This document shows positions 23,881 to 36,627 of a stretch of DNA of 64,000 nucleotides, one piece after another. Source of the DNA: Lathyrus oleraceus (Eukaryota; Streptophyta; Magnoliopsida; Fabales; Fabaceae); contig NC_066585.1 in the NCBI RefSeq assembly GCF_024323335.1, positions 345,965,846 to 346,029,845 of the forward strand, given 5' to 3'. Each line of letters opens with the position of its first letter. Position 1 is the stretch's first letter. The notes under the pieces are model-generated. The model had not been told where the DNA came from. It worked only from the letters and a program-made list of their open reading frames with translations, and ran no database searches. The position numbers and the translations under genes were made by a program.

Positions 23881-26296
23881 TCGAAAGCATGAAAGCGGCA
23901 CCCAGCATCCCAATAAAGGGCTGAGAATCTTCTGTATGGGCGCCTGTCTTGTTTGATGATTGTTGAAAAAGATTGATCAGAATCTTGGTAGTTTTCTCGA
24001 TTACATCCATGAATTTGGTTCTGGCAGTATTTAACAGCGAAATCAACACATTTGTTGACTTATCGGGGTCATCATTAGCAATCTCATCTAGACTCCGAAG
24101 TTTGTGCTCTTGATCTGCAAATTTCATGTTCAGATTAGTCTAATTTTAATGTCTATGTCCAGAAGCAAGTAGGTCATAAATCTACAATATCAACAATACA
24201 AAACTGCAATGAAATTGAACCAAAATTCTAAACACCGACTTGCAGATACCGTCTCCCTGAGCTCTTGAACAACTTCATTGTTCAGAACAGCTTCCCAAAC
24301 AGCCTCATCGGTTGATAACGATTTTACTAATCTCTGCAGCAACAAGACCTTTATCCATTAAATATCTATAATGATCGAAATCCACAAACACAGTATATTT
24401 GGTTGGCATATTAAAACATTCGGAAGGTATAGCTACTAAAGCTAACAAAATTTATCTTTTACAAACAATTTTTACAGAAATACTATCATAGAGCATAGAC
24501 TGCACCTGGACAGATGGATCAGTTTGTAACAAGAGAATTGCATTATAAACTCTATCAGATCCATTATCTTGTAGCATTTTCGGATTACACGGAAACAAAA
24601 ATGGTTCTATCCAATCTGTATCTGAATTGCCGTCAGAAATTTGGCCAACATGGCTCAGCTCCTTTTCTGGTTTTTTGCAATACATGTCCCTATGAAGCTC
24701 GACACAAGAAGCAAGCGCTAACACCCTGCATGTAAACTGAGAGATGTATCACTGATCTCAAATACAACAACCAAATTTGATAAACAATACTGTTGTTTGA
24801 ATTTGAAAGAACAAGAAAGAACATAACTTAAAAAGACAGAATATTTTAAAGCAATGAAACTTTGCAAGAGAGAAACTATGGAAAATTGTCATTTCGTGCA
24901 GCACTGGATTTTTGCAGTGAGAAGATTGAACTCCTCACATTCCCAAATTCAGCAAATACAAACTCTGACAGTTCATGACAAAATTTTAGAAGATTGAACT
25001 GTTCACATTCTTAACATTAGAAAATCGAATTCAAAACCCAACTTGCAAAACTGCAGTGACCAAATTTTAGATGAAGATTTGAACTCTCCACATTCCGATT
25101 TCAACAATTGAATACAAAACAAACTCAAACAGTTCACTTCAGTGAGAAAGTTTACTATGAAGATTCGATCCTTCATGTTTGGACCTGAGAAAAACAAACT
25201 CAACACAAACTCCAACATTGTAGTGAGCAAGCTTTAGATTCCTAAAATTGATTCCGTCCTTAAACACATTTTAGGTTTCGTGGTGACAAATCAAATCCGA
25301 AACACAAACACAAATGGCCCAATGAGATAATTTTACTTTAAAATTAGACTCCTTAAATTCCATGCAAATCAAATTCAAAGCACAAACTCAAATAATGAAA
25401 ATGTCTGATCTTCATCCAAACCAAACCCTTTAGATAGCTAAATTCAATGACTAGATCAATTTCTTAGCTCAAACAAACAATATGAGACAAACATAACATA
25501 TATGGAATGATAATTGGTTCTCTCATTGGTTCTACATTGGTTCTACAGTAAAAGAAAATTGATTGAGTGAATTGATTATCTAAAATTGATTCAAATTAAA
25601 GTGAGGCGTACCTAATGATTTATGTTTAGATAAATTTCCGTTCATACTAAATTTCAGTGTAAAAATCATGTTTAACTCAAAAGCTACAAATCTCAATTTC
25701 AAGTAGAATTAATTCTGAATAGCATAATCAATTCTAATGGAGCAGGACCAAACATGTCAAAATCAATTTTACACATCCATAATCGATTTTGCATTACCAA
25801 ACTTGAAACCAAACATACACAATGCTCTACCCATCATTATCAACATAGTTCTAAATTGCAATCCACAACCACAACCGCGCAACCGAGGCCTAATTCAAAA
25901 GTTTTACAACTCTCAACAACATCATCATAATTCATAACAGCAATTGCATATGACAACTCCAATATCAAGCTTTGCGGCGCGATTTCAACCACAATTTAGA
26001 CCATGATTATTACCAAAATCACTTTAAACAATAAAATTCATATACAAAATAACAATTCTAAGTCAAAATAACACAAACAGAAGGTTGAAATAGAAACCAA
26101 GGAAGAAACTGCTTTAATACCGTTGGAGAGAAGCAAGAGCCTCATGAACCTCAGTCTGAGAAGGAGGAGAATCAATGAAACCACCGCAAAATCGAGGTGC
26201 AGCAGCATCATGATGAGAAGAAGAAGAAGGGGAAAAAGGGATTGGTGATTTGGTTTTGCAGGTTCGCGTAGATGAAGAAAAGCCGCGAAACTTCAT
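23837..26296 (-). CDS. Uncharacterised plant protein with C-terminal membrane anchor, four exons
   Basis: Exons on the minus strand: 26296-26121, 24725-24506, 24333-24240 and 24114-23837, about 255 residues. The third donor (A|GTCGG) was chosen because only this phase keeps exon 4 open. Recognisable conserved phrases are VELHRDMYCKKPE, NGSDRVYNAILLLQTDPSVQ and LSTDEAVWEAVLNNEVVQELR, which I recall from plant proteins of unknown function. The C-terminus is one hydrophobic helix (FIGMLGAAFMLSIMILLIVVV) followed by RRVQR, so a tail-anchored topology is likely. The N-terminus is Ser/Pro-rich. Intron 1 is about 1.4 kb and holds a MITE-like repeat. The product's function is unknown. The gene converges with RPC4, leaving about 0.6 kb between them. 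Confidence 0.65.
25515..25800. repeat. MITE-like repeat in intron 1 of the minus-strand gene
   Basis: Shares phrases with 20800-21085 in inverted orientation (TTATGTTTAGATAAATTT, AAAATCATGTTTA, AGTAGAATTAATTCTGAAT, ACCAAACATG). Boundaries were not resolved. Confidence 0.4.
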
Positions 26297-28454
26297 TGTA
26301 ATTGTGAAGTGTGTATGTGAAAGGAAACAACGCTGTTTATATTATTTGAATGTACGTTGACGTTGGTTTAACCAAACGTTTAGAATCACATTTTTTTTGT
26401 GAAGAGATAGAGATATTAATACACAAATCAGAGATCTTGCAATCTTAAAAATTTCTTAGGAACATATGTGTTTGATAAATTAATAGAATATAATTTGACT
26501 GAATCATGCATATTTAAAACATTGATTTATAATACTTATTTGAAGCACTACTATATTATAGGTTTAATTAAAATTTTGATATCTTAAATTAATTTAGGTT
26601 TATTGGTAAAAAAAAAATATTAATTTAAGTTTCAATTTTCACCAAACACATTAATTTATGCTTTTGTGACAATTTAGTTGGCAAAATTGCACAAAGGAGT
26701 CAACAAACCTCCATAAAACATGTTCTTACACTTTCTTCCAAACCACAATGTTGTTCTTAGTGTAAAACTACTGGAATATATGTACCATTGTATAGATATT
26801 ATGTGTAGATATTATTGATATGTTACGCATTTTTATTTTAAAAATATAATAAGAATGTAAAAAAGAAAAATAATATTTTTTTATCAAAATAGTTTATTAT
26901 TTTTAAAATAAAGAAATATTTTGATTTATATATGGATTATAAATATAATTTTTTCATATATATAAATATTTAGATGAATGATATATTTTCTTGTATGTAA
27001 TATTATTTTCATTTTGACATTATTTATAAAAATAATTGGATAATAAACATTTGTTCTCATTTACAAAAATATATATTAAGATTCTCATTAATTCAAAAAT
27101 AATATTTGCTATTAATAATATATATTAGTAAAATGACATCAATAATACATAATTTAGTTTTTCATAGATTATCTAAAAAAATACAGTATCTTAAATAAAA
27201 AATAATTTTAAAATACAAATATTTGCAACATAAATAATTAAAAAATAATATATTTTTTCCCTATTTAGATTCATACATTATTTTAAATATTTTTTATTTT
27301 ATTCATTTAATTGTACACAAAATTTAATAATAGGTAGGTTCACACGAAATCTGGTCTCTAGTGCATTTGCACGGATAGTAATGTATCACGCGCATTTGTT
27401 TCTAAAATTAATAAGAATGAAAAAATAGAAAGATAAAATTATTTAATCATAAAATTTTATTATTTTTAAAAATATATATATATTTATTTATATTTGGAAC
27501 ATATATAATTTGACATTTTTTCTTTTATATAAATATTAATTATAAAAACATTTATATATTATCTTTTATATAAATATTAATTATATTTTGACATTTTTTA
27601 TAAAAACATTTATGCAATTATTTAGTTTTATAAATATCAACTAATAACATAATATTTATAAATATTATTTTAATTGTATAAATAAATATAATTTTTCGTG
27701 TTTAGATTTATATATTATTTTAAATATATTTATTTTTATTTTATTTTATTATAAAAAAAATATAATTATTCATACTTTAATACTCGTGCGTCACACAGTA
27801 CTGATGATATCCTTAAAACAATAAAACAATAATTTATTATGACATTAAAACAATAATTTAGTATGACATTGAATCAATAAATTACTATAACATTAAAACA
27901 ATAAATTAATATCTGACACTAAAACAATAAATTATTCATTCTTAGAAATTAATGATAACGACGTATTAATAAATTACATTAAGAAATTATTGTTTTAATG
28001 TCTTTAAATAGTTTATTGTTTTAATATCCAGTATTTGTCATAGTAATTTATTGTTTTAAAATTGTTTTAAATTTTCAATATTTGTCCCGTATTAATCATA
28101 ATGGTAATTTATTGTTTTAATGTCTAATTCTATCTATTTAAAGTAATATAAATGTTCTAACTAATTGTTAAAATATGGGAGATTTTTTTTAAAACTAATT
28201 GTTGGTATATTTTAAAAGTTATATATTTGAATAAATTATTTTGGCATAATAATATTATTGTTATGGGTTACTACAATGAGTTAATCAATTGTCGAAGAAG
28301 ATATAAAATTATGTGTCCACAAGAATTAAAATTATTTTGAACGATATATTTGTATTTAAATGCATATTAAAAATAATATTTATGTATGTTTTTTTATTTG
28401 AATCAAATCGTTTGTTTGAAAATAATATTTGAATCTTTTATCTAAATATCCATA
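26297..28454. other. AT-rich intergenic region, no gene recognised
   Basis: Very AT-rich, with no ORF showing family resemblance. Two related segments (about 27240-27330 and 27690-27790, sharing a TTTAGATT.ATA.ATTATTTTAAATAT pattern) hint at an old duplication or a degraded element. The host gene's promoter should lie just above 26296. Confidence 0.4.
27810..28130. repeat. Inverted array of short tandem repeats
   Basis: About four units of the form GACATTAAAACAATAAATTA on the left (27820-27930) are mirrored by units of TAATTTATTGTTTTAATGTC on the right (about 27975-28125), around an axis near 27955. This could fold into a long imperfect hairpin and may be a MITE. Confidence 0.6.
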
Positions 28455-28462
28455 ATTTTTTT

Positions 28463-28583
28463 TTTAAAAATCCCAAAATAACCCTGATTTCAAAAAAATT
28501 CTCAATCTACACCACTTTTAAGAGGAGGCGCCAGACCAATTGGCGTCAGCTCCTAAAGTTAGAGAGGAGACGTCAATTGGATT
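28463..28583 (+). repeat. Left TIR of MULE 2
   Basis: Matches the reverse complement of the right end. It contains GGCGCC-type dyads around 28526 and 28568 (CCAATTGGCGTC; GACGTCAATTGGATTGG). Confidence 0.75.
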
Positions 28584-29032
28584 GGTTACATCACATGGTG
28601 TTGTGTGAATCACTTTTCCACATGTCATTTTATCATTTTGCAAACATGTTTGCTGTCCGTCGCCGCAATGGAAAATTGATTTATTTGAGAGACAAACATC
28701 CGATGTTGATACTCTTCTGGAACATTTGTATTTTCGATCAACTGAAGAGGGAGATGGTCTGTTGGTTAGATGAAAAAATATCATAAGGGGAAAAATTAGA
28801 AGTATTGAGAGACTTGATAGTATATTTGGTTGGGTGCGAGTCAAAACTGATAAGTATGTTAGGGAAATGATGTTTGGACGAGATGACATCAGTTTGATTG
28901 TTGTAATCAGTTAGAAATGTTTTGTTTTAAGTTTGCTTATGTTTTAGTGATGTTTGTTGTGAATCTTGTTGTAACAAAAAGATAATGATATATAAAGATC
29001 CAAGGTTACAAAAATTAAAAGAAGATACTATC
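28584..29032. other. MULE 2 interior next to the left TIR, no clear gene
   Basis: This occupies the position of the PB1-like ORF in MULE 1. A plus-strand frame has a plausible stretch (FERQTSDVDTLLEHLYFRS, about 28680-28740) but is broken by stops and is not recognised. No call is made. Confidence 0.3.
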
Positions 29033-31454
29033 TTATGATGAAGATGTTGCTCCTTGATTGAGACAATTGTTCTTATTGTGTCCTGGTTGATGACATATAC
29101 TACATAGTCTTATCATTTTATCACTCGTATCCATTTTGTTCTAATACGCGTGTTGTTTGGCCATCCTTTTTTCTTTCTTCGCATCTTGTTGTTGTGTCAA
29201 ACTATGTCACCTTCATATAGAGGTCAATATTCCTCCATTGGTAGCACTGAGAAGCTTTTGTTATAAACATTCATGACGATAAGGGCCTTGTCAACATCAG
29301 ATAGATGGTTGTAAGCGTCCTTACAAGTATGTGTGCATGCCGCAATGACATAGAAACAAGGAATACGGAAGGCCTGAAACTTTTCACAGTCGCACCAAGT
29401 TCTGTTTAGTTTGACAGCATAGGATAAATTTGGCCTCCCCTCATTGTGCTCTATTGTTTCCTGTACGCTGAAATTTTGCATATGACGGTCAAAGACTGTA
29501 ATCGCGCATGTGCTAGGTCTGATACTCTCCTCTTTCATCACTTTCATACAACATTCACTGAATATTTGACCCGACATTAACATTGCACTCCATCTTTCAC
29601 CTCTGGTTGCGAAGGTAGAAGCCAACATATAATAGGTTGTTCTGACCAAAGCTGTTATTGATAGATTTCTAATGCCTTTGAATACGTCTTTCATGCATTC
29701 CACAAGGTTTATTGTCATGTGACCCCATCGATGGCCTCTGCCAAATGCCCTTGTCCACTGCTCTACTGGTATGTTATCCATCCATCTTCCTACATCTGCA
29801 TTAGAAAATCTAATTTCATCACGGTAATATTGAAATGACTGCTGAGTTAGAGCATACCCAACACTCGCCACTTTTTTGCGAAGGTTCTTATCTTTGATTG
29901 CACGCATGAAGTTTTGTACGATATGTCTAATGCAATAGACATGGGTAGAAGGAGGATCATGTCATCCGTTATCATGGTTATTGTAAGCACTCTCAATGGC
30001 AGCATGTATATATAATCAAACAGAGATGGGCTTGTGGAGCGACATGTGTTCTGAGATGTCGAAGAAAGAAACCCCAACCACCAGCGGTTTCACCTTCAAC
30101 CAAAGTAAAGGCAATGGGAAAACCATTGTTGTTTCCGTCTTGTACAACAACCATAAGCAAAGTACCCTTGTATTTGCCGTATAATCATGTTCCATCAATT
30201 TGAATAATAGGTTTACAGAATGCAAAAAAATTGATGCACGGTTCAAACACCCAAAAGAGGTGGTGAAAGATTTTATTTCCAACAACACAGGTTTCGTCTG
30301 GCGTAACTGCTGGCAATGTCTCCATAATTGCAGCAGTTCCTGGTACGTATGTCTTTAGGGCCCATAAGAACCGTGACAATTCTTTGTATGAATCCTCCCA
30401 GTTGCTGAATACCTGTTCAACAACCTTTGTTCTCGCAATCCACGCTTTCTTGTAAGATGGAGTATAATTATATCTTATGACGATATGAGATATTATTATA
30501 CTCACCTTCACTAATGGGTCTTTGTTAACAAACGACAAAAATGTCTTGACATATCAATGCAATGCTTAATTTACGATGATCTTGTTCAATGTTAGTCGCA
30601 ATGCAACTATGAGGCGGGTCTATAGAAGCTATATCCCAAGAGTCGCTTCTCTTTTTGTGAGATGCATCCAACCGAAACTTATAAAGGATGTTACGACATT
30701 CGATGACATACCTTCTCGAATCAGTTTCACAGTGAAATCAACAGAGTTATTCATGTGAAATTTTTTGATAGCTCGCACACATTCTTCTTTAGTGTTGAAC
30801 ATATCTCCCACCTTTAACTCACCATCTGATCGTAGATACGAGTTATAAAAAACACTGTTGGATGTTTCATCGTCGTGCAGATCCATATTTGTCATATGTT
30901 GAGGCGGATTATATACATGACTTGGAGGTAACGACGTTGGTTGATCATCATCTTCAATGTTGTTGTTCAAGATATGATCAACCTGTGTCTCGTTCTCTTC
31001 TTCTTCTTCATCAACGATGTTGACTTCTGCTTCTGCTTCTAGGTCAGTGTCATCTGAGTTTTCTGAATCAAATTCATCAGATTCAACTTGACTAGTTATT
31101 TGAGATTGGTGAAATGGTATACTTGGTTGAAGAGTAATATACAACTCAATAGAGTTGCAACCAGAATGTTCGCGACTAACAAACATATATTCAACATCTT
31201 CATCATCACGTACCTTCAGCGGGAAAAAATTGCATTGACAGTTCTAAAAAAATTGGATTTTGATACGTGATATTTGACACAATACCAGATCCTATGGAGG
31301 ATTCAATTCATTTTTTCAAATGCAAGAAATTTGAATTTCTCTTGATCGTAAGTCGGATAGTATCAGTGTTTCGAAAACAAAATCCGTATAACTCAGACTC
31401 ATATGTCTCACCATTGCAGTGAACATTGATACTATATTTTGGTGAAGATGACAT
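29033..31454 (-). pseudogene. MULE 2 MuDR-type transposase, heavily frameshifted
   Basis: Reading from the ATG at 31454: MSSSPKYSINVHCNGE begins a PB1-like module that ends with DDEDVEYMF near 31190. An acidic linker follows, then the DNA-binding region (FNTKEECVRAIKKFHM), SYKKAWIARTK and the core with the first Asp in IIQIDGT (about 30190). After stops and frameshifts between 30190 and 29907, the C-terminal part (WGHMTINLVECMK, SWIM CDCEKF..IPCFYV, CCHC CSICHQPGHNKNNC) continues to a stop at 29033. The SWIM finger has Tyr where its last His is expected. With at least five breaks, no active enzyme is possible. Confidence 0.8.
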
Positions 31455-31867
31455 TGTAATATTTCTTGTGCAGATGCAAACTAATTTTTTGGTGCAAATG
31501 AATTTGTGTTGATTGTTGGATGTAGATAGTAAAACACTTAAATAGGTAAGTGATATGTCAAACATGCAAAGCTAGACGAAAGTGATGCGCCAAACACGCA
31601 AGCAAGTCAGAAGTGATGTGTCAAACATGCAAGCAAGACGGAAGTGATGTGTCAAACATGCAAGTCAGAGGGAAGCCATGTGTCAAACATGCAAGCCATA
31701 GCGCCAGTCCAACTAGCGCTAGCTTGTAATGTTTGCACATGGGCGTCAGTCCAATTGGCGCTACCATGTCTTGCATGCAAACCTCGTAACCAATCATGCA
31801 GAGCCATGCATGTGCCAGACTAGGTAAATATGTAGCATGCATGAGCCTAGGGGAGGTTCCGATTTGA
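31455..31867. promoter_or_regulatory. Divergent intergenic region of MULE 2 with dyads
   Basis: This region lies between the transposase (-) and the PMD remnant (+). It contains GCGCCAGTCCAACTAGCGCT (about 31699) and GCGTCAGTCCAATTGGCGCT (about 31743), the same motif type as in the MULE 2 TIRs, plus a tandem array (next entry). The 5' part of the PMD gene appears to be deleted here. Confidence 0.55.
31551..31705. repeat. Tandem repeat of about 31-33 bp, about five units
   Basis: Units of the form GTGATGTGTCAAACATGCAA followed by GCAAGNCGGAA recur about five times with variation, directly upstream of the transposase start and next to the dyads. Confidence 0.75.
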
Positions 31868-32326
31868 TTGACTCTAGGAGAATGGAATCTACACAAAGTT
31901 AACGATCAACGGAACTTTAACCCATGGCAAAACTTCGTTAGATCTGAGTGTCGTAAATGGAAGCACCGCCATGACCATGTCTTAACTGACGATATGATGC
32001 CAACTGAAGAAAAACCAAGTCGTAATTATATGGCTTGGTACAGATCGGCTGTATTTGAGTTCATCGTCAAGGATATGTACCTATACGGCCCACGCCAGGC
32101 AACTTACACACTAGAAGGCTCAACATCTAACCCCTAATAACATTGTCAGACCGGCTACTCAAAACCCCCTATCCATTAAACTTTCCGTTCCACAAACACA
32201 CAAACATACAACCCTAACATGCCATATACCCAACCATAATACCAAGAGCATACCTCGTACCACCACCAACAACTAGATCATCATCAAGACACCCAACATT
32301 GCCATTCACCTAACACATCACCCTAC
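31868..32326 (+). pseudogene. PMD gene remnant of MULE 2, part before the copia insertion
   Basis: Ninety codons (to the TAA at 32135-32137) match the C-terminal edge of the PMD region: WQNFVRSECRKWKHRHDHVL and KPSRNYMAWYRSAVFEF, comparable to PSREYMNWF in MULE 1. The PMD core that should precede it is absent. The following 190 bp are His/Pro/Gln-rich in a damaged frame, as in the MULE 1 tail, and end at the copia insertion. Confidence 0.6.
32322..32326. repeat. Left target-site duplication of the copia element
   Basis: CCTAC, repeated exactly at 39766-39770. Confidence 0.9.
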
Positions 32327-33686
32327 TGATGGAGAATTGACATCCAATGCGCAGCGGAATTTAAAATTTTCTCCATTTAGTGATCCTTACGAATGGGCAT
32401 GATCAGTGATAGAATCGTTACCTCTTGTGGCGATTCAAACCTTTGGTGCAGATCTCTTGTAAGATCAAAACCTTGGATACAGATCCACAGGGCGATCACA
32501 AACGTTGAACGATGACAACGTCTCTACTTAGTCCACACAAACAGATTCCTTCAATCGCAGTGCTAGCAGTTATGAATGAAGGCTTTGAGTGAGAGGAAGA
32601 GAGATACGAAATTCCAACTCTTCAGTTGTGTTGTATTCCCATACAAAGCTTCTGCACAAGAGTTCTATTTATAGAACCACTTGTGTGGGCTTCAAGCCAA
32701 AAAGCCCATTTAAGTGTATTTTGGCCCATATCTCATAATATGCCAAAATCACTTAAGTATTTGGTACCTTACCATATTTCGTATTCTACTTAAGTACACC
32801 GTACCTTACGATGTTCCTTAGTTACTCTATCTCTCATCAATCTGTCCTTTATGTGTGACCCTATAGGTTTTCGTGGCGTTGGCAATTATATTAAATCACG
32901 CATTTAACATAATAAACAATGAGTGGTATCTAGCAACACATCACTGCTACCCAAGTCACGAAAATGTCATGTGATCTGACAAAACCTCATGTGATAATAA
33001 TTATGTGTATAATTACCCCTTTGCCCTTATGTCTATATTGAACACGAGGTATATACCGTGTCATCCTTGTCCAGTTCAATATTGGGCCCATAGACATTTA
33101 TCCTGTTACGCAGGATGGGCAAATTCCATCTAGGACACTCATGTCCCTCAGCATGCTTTGTGGAGTACCCATCAACTGTCTTTATGGTTATCCAGTTACG
33201 GATAACGTTGGATCAGCAATAAAGCACTCGACTCTACATCTAGGAACCATAGTGGTTTCAGGTCGAAGAGTGGTATACATTATTATCACCATGAGAATAA
33301 CTTATGATATTTTGCATAACTTTCTATATAGTATTCTCATAGCGGGTCAATCCGGTATAAATATTACTCCTAATATTCATACCTATGTTTAAGACTTGAT
33401 AACTCTTTATCCATGATCCATGAGATGTGATCATCAATCTATAAACATAATAGTCTTAATGCTTTAATGTTATCCCACTTCACACTAAAGCTCGACTACG
33501 GATACTTTAAGAATAATGTCCTTATGTTTAATGTGCTCTCATGATTTAGTCACACTTAATACATTAAACGGACTATCTATTCCAGAGACTTTATTAATCA
33601 ACCATAATAAAGAAAATTCCTTTTATTATTAATAAATTATTCGATACAAGTACCAAAAGTATTGGTCTCTAGGGCTTACACCAACA
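32327..33686 (-). repeat. 3' LTR of the copia element
   Basis: 1360 bp, the same length as the 5' LTR. On the minus strand TATAAATA (plus positions 32666-32673) is a likely core promoter. Confidence 0.92.
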
Positions 33687-33700
33687 ATCTCCCACTAGCA
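33687..33700 (-). other. Polypurine tract of the copia element
   Basis: Minus-strand TGCTAGTGGGAGAT directly before the LTR start TGTTGGTGTAAGC. Confidence 0.75.
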
Positions 33701-34831
33701 CTAGAGCCAATCAGGCATACCCCTTATTCCCATTAATCTAGTATGGCCATCATGCTTCTGCTGCGCAAGAGGCTTTGTCAGTGGGTCAGCAATATTGTCA
33801 AGTGTAGGTACTTTACATATTTTCACATCTCCTCTATCTATTATCTCTCGAATGAGATGATAACGCCTAAGTATGTGTTTGGATCGTTGGTGAGATCTAG
33901 GCTCCTTAGCTTGTGCGATAGCACCATTGTTATCACAATAGAGACCAATGGGATCCACCACGCTAGGGACTATGCCAAGTTCACTAATGAACTTCCTGAT
34001 CCAAACACCTTCTTTTGCCGCACTTGAGGCAGCAATATACTCGGCCTTGGTTGTAGAATCAGCAACTGTATCTTGCTTTGAACTTTTCCAACTCACAGTG
34101 CCACCGTTCAAGCAAAACACATAACCAGATTGCGATCTAAAGTCATCCTTATCTGTCTGGAAGCTAGCATCGGTGTAACCAATTACAGCCAACTCTTCCT
34201 GACCTCCATATACCAAGAATGATTCCTTAGTCCTTCTCAAGTACTTAAGGATATTCTTAACAGCTACCCAATGGGCATCACCAGGATCAGATTGGTACCT
34301 ACTCGTTGCACTTAAAGCATACGAGACATCTGGTCGAGTACATAACATGGCATACATGATAGATCCTATTGCAGATGCATATGGAATCTTATTCATGCGA
34401 TCCCTTTCTTCCTTAGTTGAAGGGGATTGTGTTTTTGATAGACACAGACCATGTTGCATAGGTATGAATCCTTTCTTGGAATCATGCATATTAAAGCGTC
34501 TCATCATTTTGTCTATGTATGTACTCTGACTTAGGCCAAGCAGTTTTTGTGATCTATCTCTATAGATTCTGATTCCTAATATATAGGCCGTTTCACCTAG
34601 GTCCTTCATAGAAAAGCATTTCCCCAACCAAGACTTTACTTGTTGCAGGGTAGGGACATCGTTTCCAATGAGTAATATGTCATCTACATATAACACCAGG
34701 AACACGATCATGCTCCCACTAACCTTCTTGTAGACACAAGGCTCATCTTTGCTCTTGATGAATCCATACTGTTTTACTGTTTCATCAAAACGAAGATTCC
34801 ATGAGTAGGTCACAGGCTCATCTTGATCCAT
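33701..34831 (-). pseudogene. Copia RT C-terminal half and RNase H
   Basis: The frame begins DQDEPVTY and jumps directly to SWNLRFDETVKQYGF, so the first half of RT (including the first catalytic Asp, usually in a QMDVKTAFLNG block) is missing. Present are the second RT motif YVDDILLIGND, connection sequence, and RNase H with GYTDASF, TKAEYIAAS and the HQRSKHILRRYHLIRE end. The C-terminus (MGIRGMPDWL) looks complete. RT would copy RNA and RNase H would degrade it; this copy cannot synthesise DNA. Confidence 0.85.
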
Positions 34832-35028
34832 AAGTAATACATCACCTTGATCAGATATCCATATATCTCAGGTAGGTGACGTATCCTGCCTGACCTACGC
34901 TGGTCTTGTTCTACTTGAGCAGGTTGCTCTTACACAACTACTTGTGTATCCTGCTCTAATTCCTCCATGGGTGTATCGATGCTTTGTGATTCTTGAATTT
35001 CTTCAAGCTCTACTTTCCTCCCACTGGT

Positions 35029-36627
35029 TCATTTGGAAATAAAATCCTTTTCTAGGAAAACTCCAGTTCGAGCGACAAACACTTTGCCCTCAGAAGGATT
35101 GTAGAAGTGATACCCTCTTGTTTCTTTAGGATACCTCACAAATAAACATTTGTCAGATTTGGGCTCAAGCTTAGTTGAAATTTGTCGTTTGACATAAACT
35201 TCGCAACCCCAAATCTTCATGTAAGACATATGTGGTTTCTCACCACTCCATATCTCATATGGTGTCTTCTCAACCTTTTTAGATGGAACACGCTTAAGTG
35301 TGTAAGCTGCTGTCAACAGCGCATGTCCCCAAAAGGAGTTTGGAAGATCGGCGTGACTCATCATGGATCGGACCATGTCCAACAGGATTCGATTTCTTGT
35401 CTCAGATACACCATTCCATTTGGGTGTTCCAGGAGGAGTGAGTTGGGATAGGATCCCACACTCTTTCAGATGGTCATCAAACTCTAGGCTTAAATACTCA
35501 CCACCTCGATCTGATCGAAGAGTTTTAATATTCTTACCTAGTTGGTTTTGTACTTCATTCTTGAATTCCTTGGACTTTTCAAAGGACTCTGATTTGTGTT
35601 TCATTAAATACACATAACCATATCTACTGAAATCATCAGTGAATATGATGAAGTACTGAAAACCTCCTTTGGCTGGTATGTTCAGTGGTCCACATACATC
35701 AGTATGTATGAGGGCCAAAAGATCATTAGCTCTTTCACCTTTTCCTGTGAATGGAGACTTTGTCATCTTTCCAATTAAACAAGATCTGCATGTCTCATAT
35801 GATTCATAATCAAAAGAGTCCAACAGTCCATCTTTATGGAGTTTGGAAATGCGTTTCTCATTTATGTGGCCTAATCGACAATGCCAAAGGTAAGTTGGAT
35901 TTAACTCATTAGGTTTCATCCTTTTAGTATTAATGTTATAAACTGGCATTTCAAGATCAAGGACATATAATCCATTGTTCATTTGAGCAGTAGCATAGAA
36001 TATATCATTCAAATAAATTGAACAAAAATTGTTCTTTATTATGAATGAAAAACCGAACTTGTCCAAACAAGAAACGGAAATAATATTCCTGCTGATTGCT
36101 GGTACATAATAACAGTTCTCTAACTGAATTATTAAATCACTAGGTAAAGTCAATTCATAAGTTCCTACGGCTAAGGCAGCAACCTTTGCTCCATTGCCAA
36201 CTCGTAGGTCGACTTTACCTTTTGCCAAATCTCTACTCCTTTTTAGTCGATGCACATTTGTACAAATGTGAGAACCGCATCCAGTATCTAATACCCATGA
36301 TGCAGAAGTAGATAAATTAATTTCAATAACAAAAATTCCTGAAGTTGGAGTCTCTACTCCATTCTTCCTATCTTCCAGGTACTTTGGGAAGTTCCTCTTC
36401 CAGTGTGCGGTCTTACCGCAATGGAAGTAGGTGCCTTCTTTTTCTATGCTTCCACTAGGCTTCAAAGCAGCAATAGTGGGTTTGGGTTTGGCAACTTCCT
36501 TTCCTTTCCCTTTATCATGTTTGAGGACAATCCTCATGTTTCGGTACCAATCCAGAAAATTTGTCCCAGACAATTTTTCCTTCTCAAGGTTTGATCGCAA
36601 TATGTTGTTAGAGGTGTTTGTTGTCAT
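35029..36627 (-). pseudogene. Copia gag (internally deleted), protease and integrase
   Basis: 532 codons. Gag starts normally (LEKEKLSGTNFLDWYRNMRI) but passes straight to KGKGKEVAKPKP, so most of the capsid region is gone. The zinc knuckle is degenerate: in YFHCGKTAHWKRNFPK the first and last Cys are Tyr and Phe. Protease has DTG (WVLDTGCGSH). Integrase shows H/H (HCRLGH), C/C (CRSC), the first Asp in HTDVCGPL, the second in RSDRGGEY and the Glu in NGVSETRN. The frame ends at 35029 in LEKDFISK, near the integrase/RT junction; the spacer 34832-35028 continues the polyprotein with a stop. Confidence 0.85.

Noticed and set aside
28577..28786. 69-codon plus-strand ORF next to the left TIR of MULE 2
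   Set aside because: Overlaps another plausible frame, not recognised and broken; noted only as a possible relic at the position of the PB1-like ORF.
33141..33392. 83-codon ORF present in both copia LTRs (also 39220-39471)
   Set aside because: Shared simply because LTRs are duplicated; no domain and no start context.
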